DNA from: Zygnema cylindricum
Taxonomy: Eukaryota; Streptophyta; Zygnematophyceae; Zygnematales; Zygnemataceae
Direction: 5' to 3'
Length of the DNA: 64,000 nt
NCBI GenBank assembly: GCA_037447655.1
Contig: JBBHKE010003112.1
Coordinates: 1 to 64,000 of the forward strand
The notes beneath the pieces were generated by a model. The model was not told the DNA's origin. It searched no databases and saw only the letters and a list, made by a program, of their open reading frames with translations. Of the stretch, positions 24,706-36,800 are shown one piece after another. How positions within the stretch are numbered: position 1 is the first letter of the stretch; the number at the start of each line of letters is the position of its first letter. Position numbers and translations under genes: made by a program.

Positions 24706-25923
24706 GACCGACGACATGTTTTTGAGAGATATCGGAAGAGGTTTTATTGACGGGAGTAGAGGAGTTCGATCATTTTTCTTATTCTTTTTTTTTCGAAGTT
24801 ACGAGGGAGTTTTTGTATCAGTTACGAATTACCGTGTACCGTTTTTGGGTGTCATTTTTTACCGAGAAATGTAATTTTATTCGTTTCGGTCGAGATGTAA
24901 TTTGAAGCTGGTTTATTTTTTGGAAAAGAGAGAGAGTAGGCACGATTATTTGACGAAATAAAGAAATGTACAATTTAAAAGGCAGTTATTTTTTTTAGCT
25001 GCTTTCAATGAATGAGAGGTTAAAAAAAAAGAAAAAGAGAAAAAGAAAAAGATATGAATGAGACTATGTTTTGTGAGCTGAGTTTGATATAAAAAAAAGC
25101 TGTGAAAATGATTATTGGACACTAAGTTTTTTTCTCAATTTTTTTTCACTTACAAAACATTCCAGAGTATCACATCAATATCACAACTTCCTTTCTCAAT
25201 TTGAAAAAAACTTCATTCTGATAAAATGAAAAAGTAAACAACAATCCGCTTATATGAAAGTAACAAAAAATAACGAAACAATAAAGGAATGAATTAATGC
25301 CAAAAAAAGTAAGGACTTGAAAACTAGACCAGATGTACAACTCCCACTGCCTAAACTATCCTTTTCTTCATTATCTACAAACTGTTTCCTCTCTAAGTTA
25401 AGTAGAATATATGGCATTAATATCTCCCAAGGATGACTACAAAAGTCACCCTTTTACTAAAACCTCTTTCGAAAGTTTCAAGAGTTGTTTTTATCACAAG
25501 CTCCCCAGAAATTTGCACAACCGTAAGTATAATCGGTTTTTACGCAAATTCTGTTCTTTTTTCTTAATGGGGCATGGACATCGAGTGACTAAATAAAAAA
25601 AAAGAAATACCTCAAACTGCCAATGAAATGTATGTGTGAAAAAAAAAATGACTTAATTGCATCATTACCATTTGCTCAAATGCCTTGCAGTTACTGCCCG
25701 TCATTTGACCAAGAAATGATACCCTTTACCACATTATTTCTGTAAACTATTGCATCACAACTGTTTTGCATAACTAACCATGATCACCATCATTTACACA
25801 TCTTTTAACCAACATATAACCGTGATTATAATGATTAAAGTGCGTTTAGACCATGACTAAGCCGTGATTTAACTATGGCGTAACCATGAATCAACCATGA
25901 ACTTGACCGTGATGAAATGCATA
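24706..25923. other. Convergent 3' intergenic region between UCP and the MYB gene
   Basis: Holds the 3' UTRs of two convergent genes, A-rich runs near 25020-25050, and from about 25775 to 25920 many degenerate AACCATGA / CCGTGAT repeats adjoining the MYB stop codon. No other gene. Confidence 0.5.
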
Positions 25924-28900
25924 TTAATGCATTTCTAAAGCTTGCGGTGAGAGAATGGATCTCGCGTTGTCGAGGACCCACGAAACAGCGTCGAACCGAG
26001 GACTCGCCAAAAGTGCGACCAGATTCGGCGATTCTAAGGGTCGGCCATACATGGCTTCAGGAGTCGTGATTGGTCGACCGAAAATCGGCTCCGGTGTAAT
26101 TAATTCACTGGGAAATCCCACACTGCATAAATCGGGTCGTTCGACTTTCAAATACATCGGTTTGTTACTGTGACATTGCCTTTGAGTACCGGTCACACCC
26201 CTGTTTCCATGCGAAGAAGACGTCGTTCCGTATTCATCTAGCAAAAAACGGTCTGACGGATTGTCGACGAGGTAATGATCCATGGCCACCATGGCAACTT
26301 CCTCGGGGGTCTGTAGTACATTTTGTTGTACGTTTTGGTCGTACCGGGAAACTGACGAGGAAGCCATGGCCGGAGAAGAAGAAGACGTGACATTGGTGAC
26401 GTTGACCATGGAGGAGGCGGTCGGGTGGGAAGAAGATTCGTCATAAAAGGGAGAAATTTCGGCCATGGAGATGTGGTGCAAATGAGGCTCGGTCGGTTCC
26501 GAGAGCCATGAATTGTACGGATGATGTTGGAGGAGGTCCAGATTCGAATCTTCTTCACTCGCAAATTGTCCCACGAAGTTCGGAGAACCCTTCGGAGGAG
26601 GTTCCGTTTGTCCTATATGTCCCATGTTTCCCAAATGTCCCAAACTTCCGAAATGTCCCAAGTTTCCCTGTCCCAAGTTTCCAAAAGAGTTTCCCAAATG
26701 TCCCGAGGTTCCAACAGTCGAGGGACTAAGGAGCGATTTCTCCTCTAAATTGGGCGAGGAATGGATCCCCCCGGACAAATTTTCTTCGGCTTTTGTGAAA
26801 CAATTGGCCATAAGATGAGGAGGCATACATTCTCTCAAAGCTTGACACATTCCGGTCGGCGAAGCCAAAATTTGTTCCCAAACTCGTCGAGCTTCTTGCA
26901 AATGTCTCCTCCTTTTCATTTCCTCGCTCAAATTTTCGATTTCTCCGTACCCGTTTTCCATAAAAAAATTATTGTTTTCCGCATTCGGTGGAGGCACTCG
27001 TGGACTCGGACTCCACAGAGTCATCTGGAGAGGCTGGGGCGGAGGGAGAGGGAGAGGGAGAGGAAGAGGGAGAGGGAGAGACTGGATTTTTTCCGCCTTT
27101 GTTGCCTTTACTGCTACTGGAGAAGGTTGCCGAGGTTCTGCCATGTGGCAAGAAGGGAGAGGAGAGGCTCCTCTCTCCTGTCCCATAGTTCCCATACTTG
27201 AACACGTGTCCATAACTGTATCGGAAATAGTTACGATTCCTCCGTTTCCGTCGTTTGACTCGCATGTAACTGACATGGAACCTCCCACCTTCCTCTCTCC
27301 CATCACAAAATCTCCCGTATAAGCTCGCATGCTTGCCGCTCCCTCGTTCCTTCCCTCTCCCCCTACTGATGATGCTAACCCACTTCTCCTTCCTCCTCCT
27401 CCTTCTGCTAGTACTGTTCCTCTCTCTATTTTCACTCCATTCCCTCTCTCTCCCTTACTTCCCACATACGATTCTGCTTGATTTTGTCCTCCCCCTGGTC
27501 TGATGGACATTCCTCCTCCTACTCCTCTCCCTTCCCCTCCCCTTGCCGATAACACTTCTCCTTCTCCTCCTCCTCTTCCTCTCTTTCCTCCCCCTTCCCT
27601 CCGAATCTGGCTTTGATTCTGACTATAACACTGGTCCTGTCCCTCACTCCCCCCCTTGTTCTCCCCCTCACTCCCCCTGTGACTCTTCCTCCCCTGACTC
27701 CCCTCTAAGTTCCTCCCCATATTGCCACCTATCACATTCCCCCCTACTTTCCCCCTCAAATTCTCTCCCGAATTTCCTCCCACTCCCAGATTCTGCCCCT
27801 GACTCTCCCCCAGAACCCCCCCCATATCCCCCCCCGAATTCCCCCTTCCCATACCCCTCCCCGTGACTCTCCGCCTGCTGACTCTCCCCCTCACTCCCCT
27901 TCTCCCCCTCATCCCCCATCCTCTGCTGCTGATTCCCCTCACTCCCCCCCCCCTCCCCCTCCTCCTCCCCCACTTCGCACCTCTTCTTCCCCCCCCTCCC
28001 CCACTTCGAACCTCTCCTTCCCCCCCTCCCCCTCCCCCTCCCCCCCCCGCCCCTTCCCCCCCCGCCCCTCCCCCCCCCGCCCCTCCCCCCCCCGCCCCTC
28101 CCCCCCCCGCCCCTCCCCCCCCCCCGCCCCTCCCCCCCCCGGCTGTCCCTGCTGCCTCCTCTGCTGCCTCTTGCGGTAGGAGTTCCAGAAGTTCTTGATG
28201 GCGTTGTCTGACCTCCCCGGCAGTCTGGCGGCCATGAGCGCCCAGCGGTTGCCGTGGACGGCCTGCAGAGCCACCACCTGCCGCTGCTCGCACGAGGACA
28301 GGGGGCCGGACCGGACCACCGGGGAGAGGTGCTTCACCCACCGCAGGCGGCAGGACTTGCCGGACCTATAAAGGGGGGGGGGGGAGGGGGGGTTGGGGGG
28401 GTGATTTTTTAGGGGGGGTGATTTTTTTGGGGGGGTGGGGGTTGAGGGGGGGTGATTTTTTGGGGGGGGGGGGGGGGGGGGGGGGGGGTACCGGTTGAGG
28501 CCGGATTTGAGGGCGATGGTGGACCAGTTGCCTTCTTTGAAGCGTTGGACGCAGAGGGAGAGGACAGCGTCTTCTTCGGCGGTCCAGAGGCCCTGGAGGG
28601 GGGGGGGGGGGGGGGGAGAGGGGGAGAGGGAGAGGAGGGGTGGGGGTGATGTTGGTGGGTAGAGGGGAGAGGAAGGTGTTGAAATGGGATTAGTGGGAAT
28701 GTTGTTTCAATAGCTAATGATGAACGGAAATGATTACTAAAAAACAAATGGTACGGTCCGTGAGATGTTATCGTACGGGAGTCGTTTCAGCTGCCCGCAA
28801 AGGATCGACGGCGGAGATTCGTTCCCGAAGTTTCTCGAAGCGTCTCTTGCTATCGATGCATTCTCCACTACAACCTTGAATCGCGCTATTAGCGTTAATG

Positions 28901-29105
28901 CTTTTTCTGCCACGTAAAACATCTTTTCTCCGTACACGCTTGTCGAATTGTGGATCTGACGGTTGCGGTTGAAAGCTAAAGTTCTCACCTTAGGTTTTTT
29001 TTGGCAATTTTTTGGTTCTAACAATAAAATATGTACCTTTTTCAACTCATCTCGCCCTCCTCCTCCCCCACTGATCGCTTCGCTCGTGTCTTGAGAACTC
29101 TCCAT
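25924..29105 (-). CDS. R2R3-MYB transcription factor, frame conflict in exon 3
   Basis: Exon 1 29105-29037 (23 aa, MESSQDTSEAISGGGGGRDE), exon 2 28592-28492, exon 3 from 28365. R2: GLWTAEEDAVLSLCVQRF, EGNWSTIALKSGLNR, SGKSCRLRWVKHL with three Trp. R3: SGPLSSCEQRQVVALQ, HGNRWALMAARLPGR, SDNAIKNFWNS; its first Trp is replaced by Leu, within the plant R2R3 pattern of a non-Trp residue. Nuclear DNA-binding regulator; targets unknown. After R3 the frame enters a Gly-rich region encoded by C-homopolymers (about 28020-28140). The MYB frame then stops at 27939, while a frame offset by one base stays open to 25924 and encodes about 700 residues of Gly-, Ser- and Pro-rich sequence with a helix HLQEARRVWEQIL and an end ILSPQALEMH. 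That continuation looks like the genuine C-terminus. Intron 2 is only 126 bp and mostly C runs. I cannot assign a MYB subgroup. Confidence 0.8.
28020..28142. repeat. Poly-C / CCCCCCCCGCCCCT tract in MYB exon 3
   Basis: Repeats of about 13-15 bp dominated by 8-10 C. This is where the MYB-domain frame and the long C-terminal frame must be reconciled, and where sequencing indels are most likely. Confidence 0.9.
28371..28488. repeat. Poly-G runs filling MYB intron 2
   Basis: Includes an uninterrupted run of more than 20 G ending at the exon 2 donor (28486-28491). A second long G run lies at 28598-28616, beside the exon 2 acceptor. Confidence 0.9.
28724..28991 (+). repeat. 268-bp direct repeat, copy 1 (MYB intron 1)
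   Basis: Nearly identical, with one difference noticed by eye, to 30230-30497. Its right end breaks off in the middle of an S-family element. Confidence 0.95.
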
Positions 29106-30229
29106 AACGCATTTAGAGGGACTATCTACTTTAATTACCTTTGGGGTACGAATAGGAACGCATAGATATGAGTTTTGAGGTATTATCTTAAGTAATAATA
29201 CTCAAAATTTTTGCAATGTTCCCAAAGGAGAAAGTTTGAAAACTTTATGGACGAACAAATTCTCGCCGAAGGAGAAAAATAAACAAAGGAATTTAAATAT
29301 ATAGGGAACGATTTATATGTATAGAAAAAACACGTACTATTTTCTTACGTGAATGTAAAAATTGTTTTTTTCCCCTCTTCTTTTTCAACCACCTATCGAC
29401 CTTCACCTCACAAACTATGAAAAACACAAGAAAAAGAGAAGATTCGAAAGAGTCGGGGCTAAAAACTTAGTCCATGCGAGAGTGAAAAAGAAAAAGAAAA
29501 ACAAAATAAAATTCTTTATTTTTTCAAACAAACTGTTTCTTAGAGTGGGAAACGACTCAAAAAAGGAGATGGGTTCCTATTACAATGTGAACCCGATTGG
29601 CCCCACCATGGCTAGTGGCGACTCATCTCTTGTCACTTTGAATTTTGGCGAAGGGTCGACGGCGTCTACAAATTCATGTGCGATCGTCTGCGACGTCGCC
29701 CGCATAATGCGACAACATGCGATGCGGCGCAAAGCCAAAGCGACCAATAAGAGCGTCGTACGCCGCAGAATCTGCTAGCGACCAGATGATTCGTTGAGCG
29801 ATGACCCAGATTGACTTGGCGGCCGCTGAGGTGTACGGAAGATTCTGGCGGCGGTCAGCCTGTCCGTCGCGTGTCCCGAAAACGTCTCGAAAACGGCGGT
29901 TACGTTTTGTCGGTTTGTGCCACCTACGGATGACGTGTGGAGGTTGCAGGGAGATTCATAGAGGCATGACAGTTGTCCAGCCAATAAAGCACAGGACGAA
30001 TCGGTGACGTGGCAAAGGGAGGAGGGAATGGAGAGGTAGAAACTGGGGTGGAAGGTTCTGGAAAACGACAGGAGAACGTGAAAACAAAAGTGTACCGTAC
30101 GAGTGTCGATTGGTTTCCGCTTAGGTTTGTCGGCTAGTAACCAAGAGTCAAAGGAAACATTCGTCTTTTCTGACAGGTTCGAGTGGTCAAAAGTGTTTCT
30201 CTTGTGCTGACAATCCGACATTTCCTTTT
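29106..30229. other. Upstream region of the MYB gene
   Basis: Expected promoter and 5' UTR of the minus-strand MYB gene. I could not identify specific elements. Open frames at 29362-29778 and 29775-30221 show no family resemblance. Confidence 0.35.
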
Positions 30230-30497
30230 ACGGAAATGATTACTAAAAAACAAATGGTACGGTCCGTGAGATGTTATCGTACGGGAGTCGTTTCAGCTGC
30301 CCGCAAAGGATCGACGGCGGAGATTCGTTCCCGAAGTTTCTCGAAGCGTCTCTTGCTCTCGATGCATTCTCCACTACAACCTTGAATCGCGCTATTAGCG
30401 TTAATGCTTTTTCTGCCACGTAAAACATCTTTTCTCCGTACACGCTTGTCGAATTGTGGATCTGACGGTTGCGGTTGAAAGCTAAAGTTCTCACCTT
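30230..30497 (+). repeat. 268-bp direct repeat, copy 2
   Basis: Same orientation as copy 1, 1506 bp away. The pair brackets MYB exon 1 and its upstream region. Copy 2 contains the left half of a complete S element, so it is probably the source. Confidence 0.95.
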
Positions 30498-30596
30498 TCG
30501 ATTGGCGGTCTCCATGTGATAATCGGACAAATATGTACGGAAATAAGTTGTTTTAAGTGGCTAAAAAATTATTAACGATAATAGCGATTCACGGTG
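30377..30596. mobile_element. Stowaway-like S element, 220 bp
   Basis: TA on both sides. The right end reads inward CACCGTGAATCGCTATTATC; the left is CAACCTTGAATCGCGCTATT. The left part is duplicated in the 268-bp repeat at 28724-28991. Confidence 0.65.
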
Positions 30597-33500
30597 TAGC
30601 AAACAAAAAATTTAGAAGTCAGCTTGGGAAACTGGGATCCCAGCGTCTGACAAAAAAGACGAAAAAAAAAGCGAACAAAATTGGTTAAAAGTGCAGAGAC
30701 GAGGATCAAAAGATTCGACATGCGTGGATTGACACCGACCACAAAACGCGTAGAATGTGCGTGAATTTGCACAACAACTCGTTTTTTTTGTAAAGTCCAA
30801 TTTACAACGCGTGTATTTTCTAGGACCAGATTTTGTCGTCTACAATGATCCATCCAGAACAAGACAAGGAAATGGCAGCGGACGGAAGGTCTAACTAAAC
30901 GCCGACCAGGGTTTAACGGCCGTTGAACAGTGATTTTGTCCGTTTATGGATCAGGCCATTCCGACACGAAGCAGAATCGACGACTTTTCCCATGCGGTGG
31001 TTTTGCAACAGTACGGTACTGCGTATCCTATCAGATTTTATTTGAAATACCGTACTCCAGCTCCACATCAGTATATATTTTGCCTAATCAGAGCTGTCTG
31101 CGCTCCATAAATACTAAAAAAGGTCATATCAAGACCGCTGTTAGTTTGAGGGCGTTTTCATACCGTAGGATGCGCATCTGGACGGTCATAAAATTCACGA
31201 TTATCGAGCACGACCTTAAATGACCAATTTGGGAAGCGGCGAGTTTTTCTATTTTTCAAGGGGGTACACCGTGTGTCGCTATTAGTGTATTTTTTAGCCA
31301 CTTAAAACAAAAGTTTTCATTTGTTTTTTTGCAGTTGGGAGAATACACGAAAAAAAAAATGTTTGTCCGTTTGCTTATGTTGTCCACTTGTGGGCGTCTA
31401 CAAATGTCATTTGTAGACGTAGGCGATTGCTTATGTCGTTCACGTGTGGGCGTCAACAATTGACAGTTGGCGTCTACAATTGTCCCAGTATGTGAGGAGC
31501 TCTTTGCGGCGTACAAATGTCAGCAGTTAGTTCCGAGATCGTTGGCGTCTACAAATGTCAGCAGTTTGTTGGCGTCTACAGGTGTCGCAAGTATTGGCGA
31601 CGTGTACAACTGCCACATATTCAAAATGATGAAGGCGCAAGTAACGATTGACATAGGCACACTTTGAAAACTACACCGTGAAATCAGCGCTAAATTCCAA
31701 AATAACGTTTCAAAATATCGGTTACATGGGGACACGACCTAAGAAAGATATCTTTTGCGTACGCGCGTCAATTTTTCGATGACCCTCGGACATTTAATGT
31801 CGTCATTTTAAATATGTTTCCATGGGGAAAACTGCTTCCCATTTAGCGCTGTTCCGAAAGAGCCGTACAATGTCGCAGGGTACTCAAAAGGGTCGACCAA
31901 AAGTCAGCAGATTCTGTTGAGACTCTAGGTTGAGAGACATCTATTTTGTCGTTTCTTCGAAAAGGACCCCATTGTTTGCTAGAAAGTACAGTACGGTACT
32001 GCGCAATCAAATCGCAATTGGATATTGAGGTGGTTGAAATGAGGTGGTTAACGTAGTCTCGTATCTATTGGCCAAATCTAAACATATTTTCTTGTGTAAA
32101 AGAATCTCTTGCGGATCCTGGGATTGGCGTCACCTCTCTTCGGTTTAATTGAACAAAAGTTAAAACGTAAGCCTGTTACAACCAAAGCATGTAATAATAA
32201 CACCTCTCGTGATTGCCATTTTCTCACTAATAACATTAATAAATCCTCAACCCTAATAGCGATGGGCAGTGTACGTTACGGCTTGGGGAGCGTACTGTAG
32301 ATTTACGTAGTACCGTACAACCAGAAAACACTTGATGCGCATAGTATGGTTGATTGGTTTGATGGTTTGACATCCGTGGCAACAGAAAGAAACATACCGG
32401 GTATCTGGTAAGGGTTTACACGTTTAGGGTTTTTTACTAAAGAACCAGAGATTTCCTGCGTATGCGAAGCGAAGTGGAATTTAGAGAAGGCGTGGGAAGG
32501 GACAAATTTAAAGTCAAGGAAATAACAGATTTTCGTAGGCCAAATGTTCGTAAACAAACGTTTTATTCGTGTTGTTTATGTGCGTGCTGGGCTAACTCTT
32601 ACGTAAGTGCAAATAGTTATTTCATTGATTCAATTTCAAAGTCGATTTCTACTGGTTGCTCGTACTACCGTTTGCTAATGCCGTGTGTGCAAAACTGGTG
32701 CACACCAGCATGTGGACTTCTGGGATCTTGCAGTATTTGGCCGTGATTCGCGAAGCTCTCCGCATTCTCTCCTTAGATGTGTTAATGGCAGGACGACACT
32801 TTTCTTAGCAATCCCGTTACTGCAACCGTACATTTACTGGAGGCAAATTTTATGCCACATTGCAGTATAACGTACGCTCATACAGGTGCCGTACGTTCAA
32901 GTTATAAGCAGCAGATTCGTACGTTGCTGTAACAATTTTTGCTAGTGTGGGCACTCTATGAATCACCCCAAAATCGGCCCAGTGGAGCCCAGCTTTCTGT
33001 GGTCACTACCCCGCGACATATGGGTCACTTCACGACCATTTTAAGCAACCGGGCAGTTTCCTATCACTTATATTAGCGACCTATGGTCGCCGATTGCGAC
33101 CAATTTACGTAAGACCTTTTTTGCGCAAACCAGTTTGACGAAAGCATCGTAAAGTAAAATGATGCATATCGAACAGGTTTTGGATATAACCAATATGTAC
33201 TATTTTCGGGGGTTTCAATGATTTATACATCCTCAATGATCACTACACATAGATTCCGATACCGCAATATCTACAACATCCACATGCATTCCCTACACTG
33301 TGTACATGACCTACATTCAGTACATTAAGTACATTCCGTGCATCAAAAATACTTAAAAAAAAACAAAAAAAGCCAGCAATTATCGAAATATTGATTGAGT
33401 CAATGGATATCGTTTGTTTAACATCTCAATTATTACAACATACTATTCGGACTAGACATCATGTTGCAGTCCTGAACTGATTTCAACAAATAAAGTCATT

Positions 33501-33883
33501 CCCTTTCAAAAGTCAGTGTGAGGCCTGAAAACACAACCACAACTCACATAATTGCCGAAGGAATTGTGTCTGATTGGTTTAAGTAACCAAAAAACTACTA
33601 CTTTGGAAAAAAAGAAATAACGATGTTGACACTTACTCGCAATGACACTACAAAGGAGCCCAATTCAGGTCACTTGTCCATATCAAAAAGACGACCTTCC
33701 AAAAAAAAAAACAAAAAAAAAAAACCGTTTCCCATTTTCCACAGCAAGTGCTTTACAATCTATCCCCAAATACAACATAATCCTAACCCTTGCTAACAAA
33801 ACTGCATCTCCTTCGTACTGTGAACCCTCTCCCTCTCCCTGTCCCTCTCCCTCCTGAAGAGTGTGATTCGATAAAAGTTTTTA
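30597..33883. other. Intergenic between MYB and APC2, with repeat relics
   Basis: No gene recognised. Near 31268 is a left S terminus (CACCGTGTGTCGCTATTAG) and near 32253-32271 a right S terminus, neither paired. A cluster of GGCGTCTACAAATGTCA-like motifs runs from 31392 to 31610. An ATGGGG-type Harbinger end lies near 31727. A degenerate TACATA-rich stretch spans 33240-33350, and a CCCTCT tract (33827-33855) sits just past the APC2 stop. Confidence 0.45.
31392..31610. repeat. Cluster of GTCTACAAATGTCA motifs with a palindrome
   Basis: About six imperfect copies of GGCGTCTACAAATGTCA. One forms a palindrome: CGTCTACAAATG (31395-31406), one base, CATTTGTAGACG (31408-31419). Similar TTGTAGACG-type motifs occur inside the Harbinger-like elements at 48.7, 52.3, 53.4 and 54.2 kb. 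Confidence 0.75.
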
Positions 33884-36800
33884 TCATCGACGTTTTTTAT
33901 ACACGCCTTCTCGAAAATCGAGCTTCTCCTCTGTCATAAGCCCATTCAAAAATGCTTGTAACTGTTGAATCGTTTTATCGTAAGGCGGGTCGGCTACAAA
34001 CATCTGAACCAGACAGATGAACAAGTTCAAACTCAAGTTAGTTTGTACGCATTGGTTAGTTAGTTAGCTGGTTAGTAGGTGAGTGAGTTAGTTAGTTACT
34101 TCCTTCCTTCCTTAGTTAGTTCAAGTTAGTTGTTGATGTTTCTGTGGATATCGTTTTACGAATAAGTTGTCCTTCTTTCATGGTTTACAAAGCACACGGA
34201 CAGAATCGAAACATTTAGCAAAAATACATATTAACGAGGAACTAAATATGCAATAAAGTTACATGGAAAATCCAGTAAAATCAGCATGCACCTGACAAAA
34301 TGTCGACCTAATAAAAAATGCTGTTTCAGAATCCAATAAAAAATGATATTACAGAATCTAAGAACAGATCCTATTTCAAAGTCTTATAAAGCATGTTTCA
34401 AAATCTATTATGTTCCATAATTCCCATCACTTGTCTTTGTCCATATTCAGTTGTTCATGCAAATTACACTGTCCGTTGTTATTAGTGTAAAGGAGTTTTT
34501 AGTATGAAAGCGATCTAAGTATCTATAATACTAATTTTAGTGCAGAGTGACGTGGCCATTTGTAGTCCCACTGTTTTATGCTTTTCGGCCAAAAAATGCT
34601 TTCACCGAATTAGTGTTATTAACACTAATAGCGATGAAGTGTAGTTGCTAAAAAGCATTTCTGGCAAAGTTTTGGACTGGTCAATAGTACGGAAATTGTT
34701 GCTCAGGTAAATATGTACGTCTTGTGGTTAATTTTGACTACTTTTTTTCCATTTTTGGTTGAAGCTGTTTTCTATCGTTGTGTTTTGTGTGGACCTCCCT
34801 AATTAAGGTTTGGTTCTTTTTGAGGCTTTGCCTTTTCATTAAATTTCCTTTTGTTTCCCACCGTTGTATTTAAATCTTGGCAAATCACGTTCTCTGTGAT
34901 TGGGTACTGAATGTATCCACATTACCTCGAACAGAGCAACATTTTTAAATCTTTTTCATAGTCAGGACCATCCATTAACACTTCTTAAACAACATATTTT
35001 ATTAGATTCTGAAACAACAAACGTGGCTCAATTCTTTCCTTAGACAGCTAGGTACATTCGGCTTAAAAGCAGTTATCTCCTTAAACAATTAAATACATCC
35101 GATTTTAAAATACACACCTTTAACATGTTATGGATTCTCTCAAGTGGAAGGCCGTCGCCAAATGTAGTCAACATGCCCATAACGAACGACTGTTTTTCCT
35201 CGCAATCCCACAGGCAAACAAAAAAATCCGGGTTTATCACCAGAAATTTAGTTTTAAAAAGACAGCCAAAGTTGGTGTGAACGAAAGGATGATGCCTTTA
35301 GCAAACCTTAAACCCTCAGCTTTGGAAAGTTTTAATAGACCAACTATGCAGGAGACTGTTAATGTCACAAACCAGGGGGTAGTCAATGGACTCCTTGCCT
35401 GTGTCGAGTTTCCAGGAGTCGAATAAATAACAAATATTACCAGAATATAATTCAAAATCAACCAATGGAAACTCGACTTAGCCTGCCTTCGAGAGAAAAA
35501 AACAGTAACTGCCAATTCAAAAACAGAAAACCAGCAATCAACATCACTCTGAGGTTTGACTAAAACCAGGCGAAGGATCAATAGTAGTGTCACGTATCGA
35601 AAGGGTTTTGCCGATAATCGATATGTACTTTTCTTCGGAGTCTTGACGATCGATACACTGACACGAAATATCGAACGGCCGATACACGCGATACATCGAT
35701 ATCGATATCGCGATACCGACAACGACACCGATACCAACACCGACATTGTCAACGTCACCGTCTTCGACACCGACACCGACATCAATACCAACACCAATAC
35801 CAATACCAATACTGTTACCAAAACACAGACACGGACACTGACACCGACACATCAAAACCAAACTCTAAACCAAAACAAAAACCAAAACCAAAACAGAATC
35901 CAAAACCAAAACCAAAACCAAAACCAAAATCATCCCATCAGAAATATACCTCGTGAACGGCCCACTCTTGTTCTTTCTGAGCTTCCACGGAGGCTATCAC
36001 ACTCTCTCCCTCTTCTTCCATCGCCACCGTATCTCCACTTGCTGATGTGCTAGGGTTACCAGAATCCCCTACTTGTCCCAACCTTTCTGCCACGGTATAC
36101 ACCATTTCTGTGCCACCTGGCAGCAGATGGGCCTCCGATAGAACTCCCTGCAGTTTAACAGAGGTTTCCTTAGGGTTTCTAGCTTTTTCTTTGGTTTATA
36201 AGGGTTCCTAAAGGTTTTTCAAGCATTTTTAGGAATTTTTAGAGTTTTTTACAGTTTTTAAGGGTTACACAATGTTACTTTAGGGTTTCTGAAAGTCCTA
36301 ATGGATAAGCATTAGGGTCAGTTTCAGGTTTCCGTATAAAAACACAAACGCGTAATAGAAAAATCCCGATTTAAAAAACCTATCCAAATATTTAACAGGG
36401 TGAGCACGCCTCTCAAAACCTTTCCTGCAGTACCCATGAATTCTTTAGGACTAGGGGAAAAACCAGAATACCAAGACATGAAACAAACATACGAGCACAG
36501 TTGCAAAGAGTGTTAAAAATGATGCAAAATGTCTTACTTCGTATTCTCTCTCTTCGATCTCTAGGATCATAAGTAAACTGAAGCAACAAAGGAGATTTAT
36601 TGAATTTAGAGCCATGAGACATGTACAGGTGAGACTAACATAGAACCACACCGTTCATTATTAGCCTTGATGTTTTGTCGCCACTAAAAACAAACTTTCT
36701 CCATGCATACATGTCCGATTTCTGTACGGGGACCACCAATTGGAGCTAAGAGCGTTGTTTTTCCATCGCGGATTAAAATCAGACAAGTGTGCACGGAGAA

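Noticed and set aside
27543-28198. Plus-strand Pro-rich frames opposite the MYB gene
   Set aside because: Antisense shadows of the Gly/Ser-rich MYB coding strand.
29362-30221. Two frames of about 140 residues upstream of the MYB gene
   Set aside because: No domain, no splice context, and part of the sequence is Lys-rich AT repeat. Not supportable as genes.
28724-30497. Short LTR retrotransposon (direct repeats 1.5 kb apart)
   Set aside because: No TG...CA ends, no PBS, and MYB exon 1 lies between the repeats. Segmental copying fits better.
34050-34135. Telomere-like repeat
   Set aside because: TTAG units lack the TTTAGGG pattern; ordinary microsatellite.
35237-36053. Frames over 35.2-36.0 kb on both strands
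   Set aside because: They follow ACCGAC and CCAAAA repeats inside an APC2 intron and overlap true exons in wrong frames.
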